NCBI RefSeq assembly: GCF_019285775.1
Contig: NZ_CP079105.1
Location: forward strand, 4,100,603 to 4,164,602
Length of the DNA: 64,000 bases
Source: Skermania piniformis
Lineage (GTDB): Bacteria; Actinomycetota; Actinomycetes; Mycobacteriales; Mycobacteriaceae
Direction: 5' to 3'
The translations under genes were made by a program, and so were the position numbers. The notes under the pieces were generated by a model. The model was not told where the DNA came from. It searched no databases and was given only the letters and a program-made list of their open reading frames with translations. Positions 29,337 to 38,557 of this stretch are shown piece after piece (position 1 is the stretch's first letter; every line of letters starts with the position of its first letter).

Positions 29337-31024
29337 TGCTCGTGCACGTAGCTGCCCGGTGCCGGCGCAAGCGGCAGGAAGCCCTCGCCGCCGAGCATCA
29401 TCGGGGCATCGACCTCGGGCCCGCTCCGCTCGGCCAGCCAGGCGACATAGTGCGGCCACCACGAGTCCTTCGACTTCTCGGTACTCGCCAGCCACTCCGC
29501 GGCATCCCGCTCGTCCACCGGTCCGGCGCGGAAGGAGGCACGGGGGTTGCCCGGCGGGTTCACCAACGACGCGATATGTCCACTGGAGGACAGGACGTAG
29601 GTCGCGTCCTTGCTACCGAGTAGCTGCGCGCTGCGGTAGGTCGCCTGCCACGGGCAGATGTGGTCGGCGATACCGCCCACCACATAGCTGTCGGTGGTGA
29701 CCGTGCCGAGGTCGACCGGGGTACCCAACATGCTTATCGAACCCGGCTCGGTGAGCGAGTTGTGCAGCCCGGACAGCACCATGTCGCGGTGCAGCGCCGC
29801 GGTCATCCGAGTGGTATCGGCATTCCAGAACAGCACGTCGAACGCGGCCGGCGGCTTGCCCTGCACATAGTTGTTCACCCAGTACCGCCAGACCAGGTCG
29901 GTCGGACGCAGCCAGGCGAACATCTCCGCCATCGACCGCCCGTCCAGATAGCCCTTGCGGGCCGACGAGGCGATCGCCGCATGCGCGGATCGCTCGCTCA
30001 TCGCCGCGGACGCGAGCCCGGCCCGCTCCTGATCCAGCACGGTCACCGCCAGGGTCAAGCCGGCGATCTTGTCCGCCTGTTCGACGGCCGTCAGGTGCGC
30101 CGCGACCATGGCCGCCAAGATCCCGCCGGAGCAGGTGGCCAACACGTGGGTGCTCGGCGTGCCGGCGATCGACCGGACCGCGTCGATCGCCGCGACGATC
30201 GACTCGCCGTACGCGTCGAAACCCCAGTCCCGGTGCCGCGCCTGCGGATTGCGCCAGGAGATGGCGAACACCTGCTGGCCCTGCCGGACGAAGTACTCGA
30301 TCATGCTGCGGCCCGGCGCGATGTCCATCACGTAGTACTTGTTGATCACCGGTGGCACCATCAGCAGCGGGATCTGCCGCACGGTCGGCGTCTGCGGACT
30401 GTATTGGATCAGCTCGAACATCGGCGTCTGCAACACGACCGCCCCGGTGGTGACCGCCAGCGTCTCACCGACCGCGAAGGCGTCCGGTTCGACCATCGCC
30501 GGCACCCGCGGCTTACTCGCCATGTCCCGGGCGAACGCCCGCGCCCCGCGCACCGCGCTCATCCCGCCGGTATCGATCAGCGCTTTCCAGCCCAGCGGCG
30601 ACAGCAACGGGTTGTTGCTCGGGGACAGGCCTTCGATCACGTTGTCGAAGACGAACCGCATCTTGTCCCGGTCCCGCCAGTCCACCTCGGCGGTGGCGAA
30701 CAGCTCCTCCGCGGTGTCGGTGGCGGCCAGGTAGGCCTGCATCGCGCGATGCATCAGTGGGTTGCCCTGCCAGGCCGGATCGGCGAACCGCTTGTCCGAC
30801 CGCTGCGGTTGCCGGCCGGAGGTGCCGGCGGCGATCCCGACCAGTTCGCCGGTGAGCCCGGCCAGCTTGCCGGCGACCACGCGCGGCTGCCGGGCCAGGC
30901 TCGCACCGAAGCGGGTCCACGAGTCGTTGGGCAGCATCCGACCGACGAAGCCGCGGGTGGAGTTCACCAGCAGCAGATCCAGCGGGGCGGCGAATTCTTC
31001 GAGGTCGTCATGATGGGTAGGCAT
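29333..31024 (-). CDS. phaC: Class II-like poly(3-hydroxyalkanoate) synthase
   Basis: Polymerises (R)-3-hydroxyacyl-CoA into polyester. The lipase-like box reads ATCSGG with nucleophile Cys298. The general Asp is in VGGIADHICPW and the His in SSSGHIASLVNPPGNPRA, completing the Cys-Asp-His triad. PLLMVPPVINKYYVMDIAPGRSMIEY and WRNPQARHRDWGFDAY are family hallmarks. Length (563 residues) fits class II enzymes, which need no PhaE or PhaR subunit and use medium-chain monomers. It lies five bases after the acyl-CoA ligase gene and overlaps the MaoC remnant. Low-activity homologues are common in Mycobacteriales, so actual PHA production is plausible but unproven. Confidence 0.9.
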   Translation of the reverse strand: MPTHHDDLEEFAAPLDLLLVNSTRGFVGRMLPNDSWTRFGASLARQPRVVAGKLAGLTGELVGIAAGTSGRQPQRSDKRFADPAWQGNPLMHRAMQAYLAATDTAEELFATAEVDWRDRDKMRFVFDNVIEGLSPSNNPLLSPLGWKALIDTGGMSAVRGARAFARDMASKPRVPAMVEPDAFAVGETLAVTTGAVVLQTPMFELIQYSPQTPTVRQIPLLMVPPVINKYYVMDIAPGRSMIEYFVRQGQQVFAISWRNPQARHRDWGFDAYGESIVAAIDAVRSIAGTPSTHVLATCSGGILAAMVAAHLTAVEQADKIAGLTLAVTVLDQERAGLASAAMSERSAHAAIASSARKGYLDGRSMAEMFAWLRPTDLVWRYWVNNYVQGKPPAAFDVLFWNADTTRMTAALHRDMVLSGLHNSLTEPGSISMLGTPVDLGTVTTDSYVVGGIADHICPWQATYRSAQLLGSKDATYVLSSSGHIASLVNPPGNPRASFRAGPVDERDAAEWLASTEKSKDSWWPHYVAWLAERSGPEVDAPMMLGGEGFLPLAPAPGSYVHEQ

Positions 31025-31029
31025 GGCGG

Positions 31030-32538
31030 TCAGGCGCTTTCGGTAGCAGGAACGACGATCTCCCGGCGCAGGATCTTGCCGGTCGGCCCCTTGGGCAGAC
31101 TGTCGAGAATCCAGACTCGGCGGGGGTACTTGTAGGCGGCGACCCGCGCTTTGACGTAGTCGCGCAGTTCGTCCGGCTCCACGCTGGCACCCGCGGTCAA
31201 CGCAACCGCGGCGCCGACCTCCTCACCGAGCTTGTCGTCGGGCATCCCGACGACGGCGGCCTCGGCGACCGCGGGATGCTCGTAGAGCACTTCCTCGATC
31301 TCCCGGGGGTAGACGTTGAGGCCGCCCCGGATGATCATTTCCTTCTTCCGGTCGACGATCCGGAAGTAGCCGTCGTCGTCGACCGTGCCGATGTCGCCGG
31401 TGGAAAACCAACCGTCCGGCGAGATGGCCGCCGCGGTGGCGTCGGGCAGGTTCCAGTAGCCCTTCATCACGTTGTGCCCGCGGATCTGGATCTCGCCGGG
31501 CTCGCCCGGGGCGAGCTCGTTGCCGTCCGAGCCGACCACCCGCATCTGTACGCCCTCGATCGGCGTACCGATGCTGCCCGGCTTGCGCTCGCGATCCGGG
31601 TGGTTGAAGCACGCGACCGGCGAGGTCTCGGACAGCCCGTAGCCCTCCAAGATCGTTGCGTTGAAAGCCTTCTCGAAGTCGGCCAGCACCTGCAGCGGCA
31701 TCGCCGAACCGCCGGAGACGCACAACCGCAGCGACGCCGTGGTCTCCGGCGGGTACTGATCGGCCACCGCGAGCAGCGCCGAGTACATCGTGGGGACGCC
31801 CTCGAACACGGTCACCCGATCCCGCTCGATCGCGGCCATCACGGCGTTCGGCTCGAATCGCGGGATCAAGGTGAGCGTCGCGCCCGCGGTGATCGCGCCG
31901 TTCAGCCCACAGGTCAGACCGAACACATGGAACAACGGCAGACAACCCATCACCACGTCGTCGTCGTGGACGTGCATCAGGGTCCGCACGGTCACCTCGG
32001 CGTTGCGCGCCAGACCGCCGTGGGTCAGCTCGGCCCCCTTCGGCTTGCCGGTCGTGCCCGAGGTATGCAATACCACCGCCGTGTCGTCGTCGGCCCGCGA
32101 CACCGGCTCGGCCTGCGGCGGGATGTCGGCCAGCAGGTCGGTCAACGACGCGTCGTCGAGCAACCGGATCCAGGTACCCGCCGCATCCGCACCGGCTTGG
32201 GCTGCCTCGGCGAACGCCGGCGTCGCGACCAGCCCGGTGGCGCTCGTGTTGGCGAGGTAGAACTCCACCTCCCGCCCCTTGAGCAGCGGGTTCATCGGCA
32301 CCGCGATCGCGCCGCGATGCATGATCCCGTAGAAGACGACGGCGAAGGCGATGGTGTTCGGCAGCATCACCCCGATCCGATCGCCCGGCTCGACGCCGGC
32401 GCGTTCCAGCAGGGTCGCCACCCGGCGGGCCGCGTCGTCGAATTCCGCATACGACAGCTCCGCGTCGCCGCACCGGAGCGCGGCATGATCCGGTCGATCT
32501 TGTGCGGCGGATACGAGACTGAGACTGAGGCTGGGCAT
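31030..32538 (-). CDS. Acyl-CoA synthetase / AMP-dependent ligase (FadD-like)
   Basis: ANL-superfamily acyl-CoA ligase of 502 residues: P-loop LHTSGTTGKPKGAELTH, VPTMY, EGYGLSETSPV (A5), GWFSTGDIG and DRKKEMIIRGGLNVYPREIEE (hinge), and the catalytic C-terminal Lys in GPTGKILRRE. It forms acyl-adenylate and then acyl-CoA, probably from medium- or long-chain acids. The start at 32538 (MPSLSLSL) was taken because GAAGGTG lies just upstream and the frame before it is not homologous. It is the first gene of the PHA operon and feeds CoA thioesters to the synthase or the dehydrogenase. The 148-base gap to the divergent PucR gene should hold both promoters. Confidence 0.9.
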   Translation of the reverse strand: MPSLSLSLVSAAQDRPDHAALRCGDAELSYAEFDDAARRVATLLERAGVEPGDRIGVMLPNTIAFAVVFYGIMHRGAIAVPMNPLLKGREVEFYLANTSATGLVATPAFAEAAQAGADAAGTWIRLLDDASLTDLLADIPPQAEPVSRADDDTAVVLHTSGTTGKPKGAELTHGGLARNAEVTVRTLMHVHDDDVVMGCLPLFHVFGLTCGLNGAITAGATLTLIPRFEPNAVMAAIERDRVTVFEGVPTMYSALLAVADQYPPETTASLRLCVSGGSAMPLQVLADFEKAFNATILEGYGLSETSPVACFNHPDRERKPGSIGTPIEGVQMRVVGSDGNELAPGEPGEIQIRGHNVMKGYWNLPDATAAAISPDGWFSTGDIGTVDDDGYFRIVDRKKEMIIRGGLNVYPREIEEVLYEHPAVAEAAVVGMPDDKLGEEVGAAVALTAGASVEPDELRDYVKARVAAYKYPRRVWILDSLPKGPTGKILRREIVVPATESA

Positions 32539-32686
32539 GCGATGCACCTTCTGTTCGGACGAGTTCGGGGAGGTACTTCCATCGTGGCCCGAATCACGAT
32601 CGGTGGCCATGGTGCTCGGAACAACGTCCGGTCGTTTTCGATGTGCCCGGCCACACTGGATCGCCGAGCGCGGATAGGGTTGGCCG

Positions 32687-33883
32687 GTGTCCACTGCGCC
32701 GGATCCGAGCGTCGTGGCGCTCGCCGCGACCATGCTGGCGCGCGCGGACGAGCTGGGCGGCGAGATGGCCGAGCTACTCCGCCGCCAGATCGACTTCTAT
32801 CGCGCCAACGTCGCGGTGATCAGCCCGGACGAGGTGCGGTACAGCTGTGTGGACAACATCCGCTACGTCTTCGGTTCGCTGACCGAGCAACTCGCCGGCA
32901 ACAGGCCCGAACCGGATGTGTCGGCGGCCGCGGCAACCGGCATCCGACGAGCCCGCGCCGGCGTCCCGCTGACCGCAGTGACCTCGGCGTACCGGATCGG
33001 TTTCGGGTTCATGTGGCAGGCCACCCTCGCCGAAGGGCGACGGGCGGGGGTTCCGTGCGCGGCGATCCTGGACGCGACATCGTACGTCATGGCGGCGCAG
33101 GATTCGTTCACCCGGGCGATGATCGACGCCTACCGCGAGCAGTCGACCCAGCTGTTCCTGAGTCGGGAGCAGGATCGATCGGCCCTGGTCGAGGCGGTGT
33201 TGCTGGGCCGGATCACCGACACCGGCAGCCTCTGGGAAGCAGCCGACCTGCTGCGCTTACCGACCACCGGATCGTTCGTGGTCGTCGCCGCGCAGCTCCG
33301 GGAGATCGGGCGGGCCAGCCTGAGCGACATCGAAAGTCGGCTCGATGCCCACGACATCCGATCGGCCTGGCGGCTCCTGCCGGAACAGCAGGTGGGCATC
33401 GTCGTCGTCACCGGACCGGGACGCGACGAACTGCTCCGGGTGCTGCGTGGCGTCGCCGTGGCAGCGGTCGGGGTGAGCCCGCCGTTCCACGATCTGGCCG
33501 ATACCGGCGAGGCGCTGCGGCTGGCCCGAATCGCCCTGGTCGGCGCCGCCCCGGACGACGACCCGGTGCGGGTCTTCGACGACAGTCCGCTCGCGCTGGC
33601 TGCGGTGAGCGCACCGGAGCTGATGCGCCGGGTCGGCACGAACGTGCTCGGCGGGCTGGACGAACTACCGGCCGACGAGCGTGCCGTGCTGCTGGAGACG
33701 TTCACCGCGTGGCTGGACGCGGACGGTTCCACCTCAGCCGCGGCCGCCGCGATCTTCGTGCATCCCAACACCGTTCGGCACCGCCTGCACCGATTCGAGC
33801 AGCACACCGGCCGCTCGCTGGCCCGCCCGCGCGACGTCGCCGAGCTGTGCCTGGCGTTCGAGATCCGCCGCCGGTTGCCCTGA
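32687..33883 (+). CDS. PucR/CdaR-family transcriptional regulator
   Basis: 398 residues. The last ~60 form the PucR C-terminal helix-turn-helix (LLETFTAWLDADGSTSAAAAAIFVHPNTVRHRLHRFE type: STSAAAAAIFVHPNTVRHRL). The N-terminal half is the helical sensor seen in mycobacterial relatives, with a GGDEF-like degenerate middle. Starts at GTG 32687, divergent from the acyl-CoA ligase, so it is the obvious candidate regulator of the PHA operon. Its 3' end overlaps the convergent molybdopterin oxidoreductase frame by 150 bases. Confidence 0.88.
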   Translation: MSTAPDPSVVALAATMLARADELGGEMAELLRRQIDFYRANVAVISPDEVRYSCVDNIRYVFGSLTEQLAGNRPEPDVSAAAATGIRRARAGVPLTAVTSAYRIGFGFMWQATLAEGRRAGVPCAAILDATSYVMAAQDSFTRAMIDAYREQSTQLFLSREQDRSALVEAVLLGRITDTGSLWEAADLLRLPTTGSFVVVAAQLREIGRASLSDIESRLDAHDIRSAWRLLPEQQVGIVVVTGPGRDELLRVLRGVAVAAVGVSPPFHDLADTGEALRLARIALVGAAPDDDPVRVFDDSPLALAAVSAPELMRRVGTNVLGGLDELPADERAVLLETFTAWLDADGSTSAAAAAIFVHPNTVRHRLHRFEQHTGRSLARPRDVAELCLAFEIRRRLP

Positions 33884-36058
33884 TTCCGGCCGGACCGCTT
33901 CGACCCGCACCCGCGTGCCGTTCACCGCGGCGGTACCGGTGAATGCATCGGTCCGAGCCGGGTCGTGCAGCAGGTTCACGTTGGCGCCGGGCAACGCCGC
34001 CGCCACCGACCAGCCGACGCCGGGTTCCTGATGGCCCCACCCGTGCGGCACCGCGACCACGCCCCGGCGGATCTCGTCGCTCACCTCCACCGGCACCACG
34101 ATCGAGCCGGTCGCCGACGTCACGGTGACCGGATCGCCGTCGGCCAGGCCGCGCGCCGCCGCTTCGGCCGGATGCAACAACGCGGTGCACCGGTCCCGGC
34201 CCTTCACCATCGCGGGCACGTTGTGCAGCCAGGAGTTGTTGCTGCGCAGGTGCCGACGGCCGATCAAGGTCAGATCGAAGCCGTCGGCGGTGGCCTCGTC
34301 GACCGAGGCCAACAACTGCCGCGCCGCGGTGACGAAATCGGTCGGGGCCAGCGCCACCTTACGGTCGCGGGTGCCGATCAGCTTGTTCAGCCGCGGCTGC
34401 AACGGTCCCAGATCGACCCCACCCGGGGTGGCCCGGACCTTGCCGACGGTCAGCCCCCACGGCCCCTTGCGCAGCACCCCGTACGGACCGGCAGCGATCG
34501 CCGCCGCGGCCAGTCGGGTCGGGCTCAGCCGACCGAACACCGCGTTCGCCGCGCGCCCGCTCACCGCGCGCACCGGCAGCGGCAACATCTCGGTGACCAT
34601 CCGGGCCAGGATCTGCCAGTCCTCCAGCCCGTCCGCGGCCGGCTCGAATACCCGCTCGTCGTAACGGATGTTGTTGCGCACACTGAAGATCGGGAACAAC
34701 AGGTTGACATCCGACCGCTCCAGCGGGGAGATCGGCGGCAGCACGATGTCGGCGTGCCGACTGGTCTCGGTCAGGTACATGTCCACCGATACGCAGAAAT
34801 CCAACGACTCCAGCGCCGCGCCGAGCCGGCCGCGCTGCGGGGTGGACAACACCGGATTGCCCGCGTAGGTGATCAGCGCCCGGATCTGCCCTTTGCCCGG
34901 GGTCAGGATCTCGTCCGCCAGCGCGGCCACCGGCAGCTCGGACCGGAAGGACTTGTGCCGCCCGCTCCGATCGGTCCACGCCCCGTAGGCGACCGGGAGG
35001 TACTTGGCGTATCGGGCGGCGTCGACCGGCGGCGTGGCGAACATCTGCCCACCCGGCCGATCCAGATTCCCGGTCACCGCGTTGACCGTGTTCACCAACC
35101 AATGGGTCAGCGTGCCGTTGGTTTGCTGGCACACCCCGATCCGGGCATACAACACCGCCGACGGCGCCGCGGCGTGCTCTCGCGCGAGCCGCCGGATGGT
35201 GTCGGCGGCGACCCCGGCCAGGGGAGCCATCGACTCCGGGGTGGCGGCGGCGACCAATCCGGCCAACTCGGCCCGACCGGCGCATTGCCGGCGCAGCGTC
35301 GCCTCGTCGCACAGCCCCTCGGCGAACAGGGTGTGCAGCATGCCGAGCAGCAGGTAGACGTCGCCACCCGGGATGACCGACACGTGTTCGTCGGCCAGCC
35401 GGGCGGTCTCGGTGCATCGCGGGTCGATCACCACGACCGTGCCGCCGCGGCGACGGACGTCGCGGATCCGGTTCTTGGCCCCGGGCATGGTGCTGATCGA
35501 CCCGTTGGACACGGCCGGGTTGGCGCCGAGGATCACCAGCCGATCGGTCCGGTCGATGTCGAGCACGGGCATCAGCACGTTGGAGCCGAACATCCGCCAG
35601 GCCGCGAATTCCTGCGGGAACTGATCGATCGACGACGCCGAGTAGAAGTTCTTGGTCAGCAGCACCGCGCGCAGCAACCCGCCGTAGATCACCGACGAGC
35701 TGTGTGCCGCCGGATTGCCCAGATACAGCGCGACCGCGTCGTTGCCGTGCTCCGCGCGAATCGCCCGCAAGCGCCGACCGATCTCGGCGAACGCGGTGTC
35801 CCAGTCGATCGGCTCGAACCGGTCGCCGACCCGGCGCATCGGCTGCCGCAGCCGGTCCGGGTCGTGGTGCAACCCACCCATCGCGGTCGCCTTCGGGCAG
35901 ATGTAGCCGTGCGATAACACGTCGTCGGGATTGCCCTCGATCCGAACGACCTGATCGCGCTCGGTGGTGACCAGGATTCCGCAGTGTGCCTCGCAGAGCG
36001 TGCACAGCCGGGCTGTCGTGGTCACGCCGGTCGGGGTAGCGGTGATGTGAGCGGTCAT
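33734..36058 (-). CDS. Molybdopterin-dependent oxidoreductase with [4Fe-4S] cluster
   Basis: A 774-residue member of the DMSO reductase/formate dehydrogenase superfamily. The N-terminus carries C-x2-C-x3-C (LCTLCEAHCG) plus a fourth Cys in YICPKA, ligating a [4Fe-4S] cluster. GNPAVSNGSISTMPG, VVVIDPRCTETARLADEH and GDVYLLLGMLHTL bind the bis-molybdopterin cofactor, and the C-terminal molydop-binding domain includes PAEAAARGLADGDPVTV. The position usually holding a Cys/Ser/SeCys Mo ligand is unclear, and so is the substrate. The start at 36058 has a GGAGGC ribosome-binding site. The family-like sequence ends at RVRVEAVRPE, but the frame runs about 50 codons further, antisense to pucR, probably after loss of the original stop. 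Confidence 0.88.
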   Translation of the reverse strand: MTAHITATPTGVTTTARLCTLCEAHCGILVTTERDQVVRIEGNPDDVLSHGYICPKATAMGGLHHDPDRLRQPMRRVGDRFEPIDWDTAFAEIGRRLRAIRAEHGNDAVALYLGNPAAHSSSVIYGGLLRAVLLTKNFYSASSIDQFPQEFAAWRMFGSNVLMPVLDIDRTDRLVILGANPAVSNGSISTMPGAKNRIRDVRRRGGTVVVIDPRCTETARLADEHVSVIPGGDVYLLLGMLHTLFAEGLCDEATLRRQCAGRAELAGLVAAATPESMAPLAGVAADTIRRLAREHAAAPSAVLYARIGVCQQTNGTLTHWLVNTVNAVTGNLDRPGGQMFATPPVDAARYAKYLPVAYGAWTDRSGRHKSFRSELPVAALADEILTPGKGQIRALITYAGNPVLSTPQRGRLGAALESLDFCVSVDMYLTETSRHADIVLPPISPLERSDVNLLFPIFSVRNNIRYDERVFEPAADGLEDWQILARMVTEMLPLPVRAVSGRAANAVFGRLSPTRLAAAAIAAGPYGVLRKGPWGLTVGKVRATPGGVDLGPLQPRLNKLIGTRDRKVALAPTDFVTAARQLLASVDEATADGFDLTLIGRRHLRSNNSWLHNVPAMVKGRDRCTALLHPAEAAARGLADGDPVTVTSATGSIVVPVEVSDEIRRGVVAVPHGWGHQEPGVGWSVAAALPGANVNLLHDPARTDAFTGTAAVNGTRVRVEAVRPESGQPAADLERQAQLGDVARAGQRAAGVLLESVQAVPNGVGMHEDRGGRG

Positions 36059-36122
36059 CGGAGACGCCTCCCTTTTCGGCAACGGTACCGGCATCGATCG
36101 GCCGGTACCGGAGAATGGCGGC

Positions 36123-36791
36123 GTGCAGGGCGCAAGCGTGCTGGTCGTCGAGGACGCGGAGGCGATCCGGGTTGCCGTCGAGTCCGGGCTGACCGAGGCC
36201 GGCCACCGGGTGCTGGCCCGGCCGGGCGGTGCCCGGCTGGAGACCGATCTGCAGCGGTTCCGGCCGGACGTGGTGGTGCTGGACGTGCTGCTTCCGGGCC
36301 GGGACGGGTTCGCGCTGCTGGCCGCGGTGCGCGCGCGATCCGACGCCGGCGTCGTCATGCTCACCGCGCGCGACGGAGTGGACGACCGGCTGCGCGGCCT
36401 GCGGGGCGGCGCGGACGACTACGTGACCAAACCGTTCGTGCTGGCGGAGCTGGTCGCCCGGGTGGATGCGCTGCTGCGCCGGATGGGCCGGGTGCAGACC
36501 ACCGTCGTGGTCGACGACCTGATCGTCGACCCGGACCGCGGCTCGGTCGAGCGGGCCGGAACGCCGATCTCGCTGACCGCGACCGAGTTCGAGCTGCTGC
36601 ACTATCTGGCCCGGCACCGCGGGAAGGTGCTGACCAAGACACAGATCCTGGCCGCCGTCTGGGACGATCCGGACGCCGACCCCAACCTGGTCGAGGTGTT
36701 CGTCTCCGGACTGCGCCGCAAGCTGGAGACGCACGGTCCGCGGCTGCTGCACACCGTGCGCGGACTCGGCTACCGCGTGCAGGAGCCATGA
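36123..36791 (+). CDS. OmpR-family two-component response regulator
   Basis: Receiver domain with phospho-acceptor Asp54 (VVVLDVLLPGRDG), conserved acidic pair in VVEDAE, Thr in MLTARD and Lys in VTKPF; then a winged-helix output domain (LTATEFELLHYLARHRGKVLTKTQIL and VEVFVSGLRRKLE ... GLGYRV). 222 residues. GTG start at 36123 with GGAG nine bases upstream. Overlaps the histidine kinase by ATGA, forming a cognate pair. Confidence 0.95.
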   Translation: MQGASVLVVEDAEAIRVAVESGLTEAGHRVLARPGGARLETDLQRFRPDVVVLDVLLPGRDGFALLAAVRARSDAGVVMLTARDGVDDRLRGLRGGADDYVTKPFVLAELVARVDALLRRMGRVQTTVVVDDLIVDPDRGSVERAGTPISLTATEFELLHYLARHRGKVLTKTQILAAVWDDPDADPNLVEVFVSGLRRKLETHGPRLLHTVRGLGYRVQEP

Positions 36792-38206
36792 GCCGGGCGG
36801 CTCGGGGTCTGCGCTCGCCGCATCGGGTGTCGCTGCGCACCCGGGTCGTGGCCACCGCCGCCGCGACGCTCGCCGTCGCGCTGCTGGTGCTCGCGGTGGT
36901 GATCGGTGGGGTGCTCGGCGTCGCCGGGACCCGGGTGCAGAACGCTGTGCTCAGCGACCGGATGCAACTGGCCGAGGAGTTGGCGGCGGCCGGGACCAGC
37001 CCGCCCGAGCTGCTGGCCCGGGTGGACAACCGGTCGGTCCGGGCGCGGCTGACCCTCGCCGACGGGCGGACGCTGGGCCTGCTGCCCCGCGCCGGCGGGC
37101 CGGCCGGTGACGTCCGCACCCGACAGGCGCGACTGACCGGGCCGGGCGAGCTGAACGGGGCCGAGCTCACCTTGCAGTTGGACGGCACGCTGCTGACCGG
37201 AGTGCGGGTCAAGGTGCGGCGGGCGCTGGTGCTCACCACGCTCGCCGCCGTGCTGATCGGCCTGCTGGCGCTGCCGTTTGCGGTGGGTCGGGCGCTCGCG
37301 CCACTGGACACGATGACCACCCTGGCCCGCTCGATCACCGCCGGGCGACGCGGCGAACGACTCGCGCCGGCCGGCACCGGCACCGAACTCGCCCGCGCCG
37401 CAACCGCGTTCAATGCGATGCTGGATGCCCTCGAGGGTGCCGAAGCGCGGGCGCAGGCGTCCGAGCAGCGCATCCGCCGGTTTGTCGGCGACGCGGCGCA
37501 CGAGCTGCGTACCCCGATCACCGGAATCGCAGCGATCGCCGAAGCGGCGCTGCACCAACCGGTGGACAGCGATCCGGAACAACGGCAACGGATGCAGCTG
37601 CTGCTGGTACGCGAGGCCCGGCGGGCCGGCCGACTGGTCGACGACATGCTGGAGCTGGCCCGGATCGACGCCGGCCTGAGCCTGCGCGCCGTGCCGACCG
37701 ATCTGCACGAGCTGGCCGCGGTGCAGCGGGAACGTGCCCGGGTGGCCTACCCGCAGCTGCAGGTCGGGCTCGCCGGCGACGCGGCACCGGTGGTCGCGGA
37801 CCCGGAGCGGACCAGCCAGGTGTTGGCGAACCTGGTGGAGAACGCGGCCCAGGCGGCGGGACCGAACGGCCGCGTCGATCTGACCGTGCGGGTGGCGTCG
37901 TCCGGCGCCGAGGTCCTGGTGACCGACAACGGTCCCGGGGTGCCGGCCGCGGAACGGGACCGGATCTTCGACCGTCTGGTCCGCCTCGACACTGCTCGCG
38001 AACGCAACCCGGACGGGTCCGGGCTCGGCTTGGCGATCGCGCGCGGCCTCGCCCGCGCCCACGGCGGCGAGTTGAGCTGCGTCGACCCGCCGGCCGGGAC
38101 GGGTGCGGCGTTCCGGCTGTGGCTGCCGGTCACTCCTTCAGCCGATCTTCAGTTCCAGCGGCAAGACTCGGAGACGTCCGATCCCCGATCGAAGGAGTCC
38201 CGATGA
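36788..38206 (+). CDS. Two-component sensor histidine kinase
   Basis: Membrane sensor kinase of 472 residues. Membrane helix at ~20-45, extracytoplasmic sensor of about 100 residues, second helix at ~148-168, HAMP linker, then the HisKA dimerisation helix with H-box FVGDAAHELRTPITG (phospho-His about residue 238). The ATP-binding domain has N box NLVENAAQAA, G1 TDNGPGVP and G2 GSGLGLAIARGL. The stimulus is unknown. Start at 36788 overlaps the regulator stop (ATGA), and its own stop overlaps the next gene, a secreted hemophore-like protein, in the same way. This tight linkage suggests that the small protein is part of the same signalling unit. Confidence 0.94.
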   Translation: MSRAARGLRSPHRVSLRTRVVATAAATLAVALLVLAVVIGGVLGVAGTRVQNAVLSDRMQLAEELAAAGTSPPELLARVDNRSVRARLTLADGRTLGLLPRAGGPAGDVRTRQARLTGPGELNGAELTLQLDGTLLTGVRVKVRRALVLTTLAAVLIGLLALPFAVGRALAPLDTMTTLARSITAGRRGERLAPAGTGTELARAATAFNAMLDALEGAEARAQASEQRIRRFVGDAAHELRTPITGIAAIAEAALHQPVDSDPEQRQRMQLLLVREARRAGRLVDDMLELARIDAGLSLRAVPTDLHELAAVQRERARVAYPQLQVGLAGDAAPVVADPERTSQVLANLVENAAQAAGPNGRVDLTVRVASSGAEVLVTDNGPGVPAAERDRIFDRLVRLDTARERNPDGSGLGLAIARGLARAHGGELSCVDPPAGTGAAFRLWLPVTPSADLQFQRQDSETSDPRSKESR

Positions 38207-38547
38207 AGCGCCCGGTTACCGTCACCCGGATCGCCCTACCGGCGATCGCAGCCGCGGCCGCGCTGGCCGCCATCCTGCCGGCAACCGCAGCCGCGGATCC
38301 GATCCAGTGCGGCCCGGCGGCACGTGCCCAGGCCATGGCGGATTCCGCCCCCAAGACCGCCGCGTTCCTGAGCAACCACCCGGACTTCGCCGCCGAGTTG
38401 CAGAAGGTGCGCGCGCTGCCGAAGGAGCAACGCCGGGCCGAGTGGGCCGCGTTCCGCGACGCCCATCAGCAGGAGTGGCCGGACTGGCAGGCGGCTCGCC
38501 GAGCGGTGCAGGACTATCGCGCCGCCTGCCATCCCGGACAACGCTGA
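38203..38547 (+). CDS. Secreted hemophore-related / haem-binding-like small protein
   Basis: 114 residues with a clear Sec signal peptide (KRPVTVTRIALP, hydrophobic Ala-rich core, cleavage near ATAAADP). The mature part is helical with two cysteines (QCGPAAR near the start and RAACHPG at the end), FLSNHPDFAAELQKV and a C-terminal YRAAC, resembling the mycobacterial Rv0203-type hemophore domain. It is translationally coupled to the sensor kinase. It could bind haem outside the cell or act as an accessory ligand for the sensor; only the secretion signal and family resemblance are seen directly. Confidence 0.7.
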   Translation: MKRPVTVTRIALPAIAAAAALAAILPATAAADPIQCGPAARAQAMADSAPKTAAFLSNHPDFAAELQKVRALPKEQRRAEWAAFRDAHQQEWPDWQAARRAVQDYRAACHPGQR

Positions 38548-38557
38548 GTTCGGCGGG

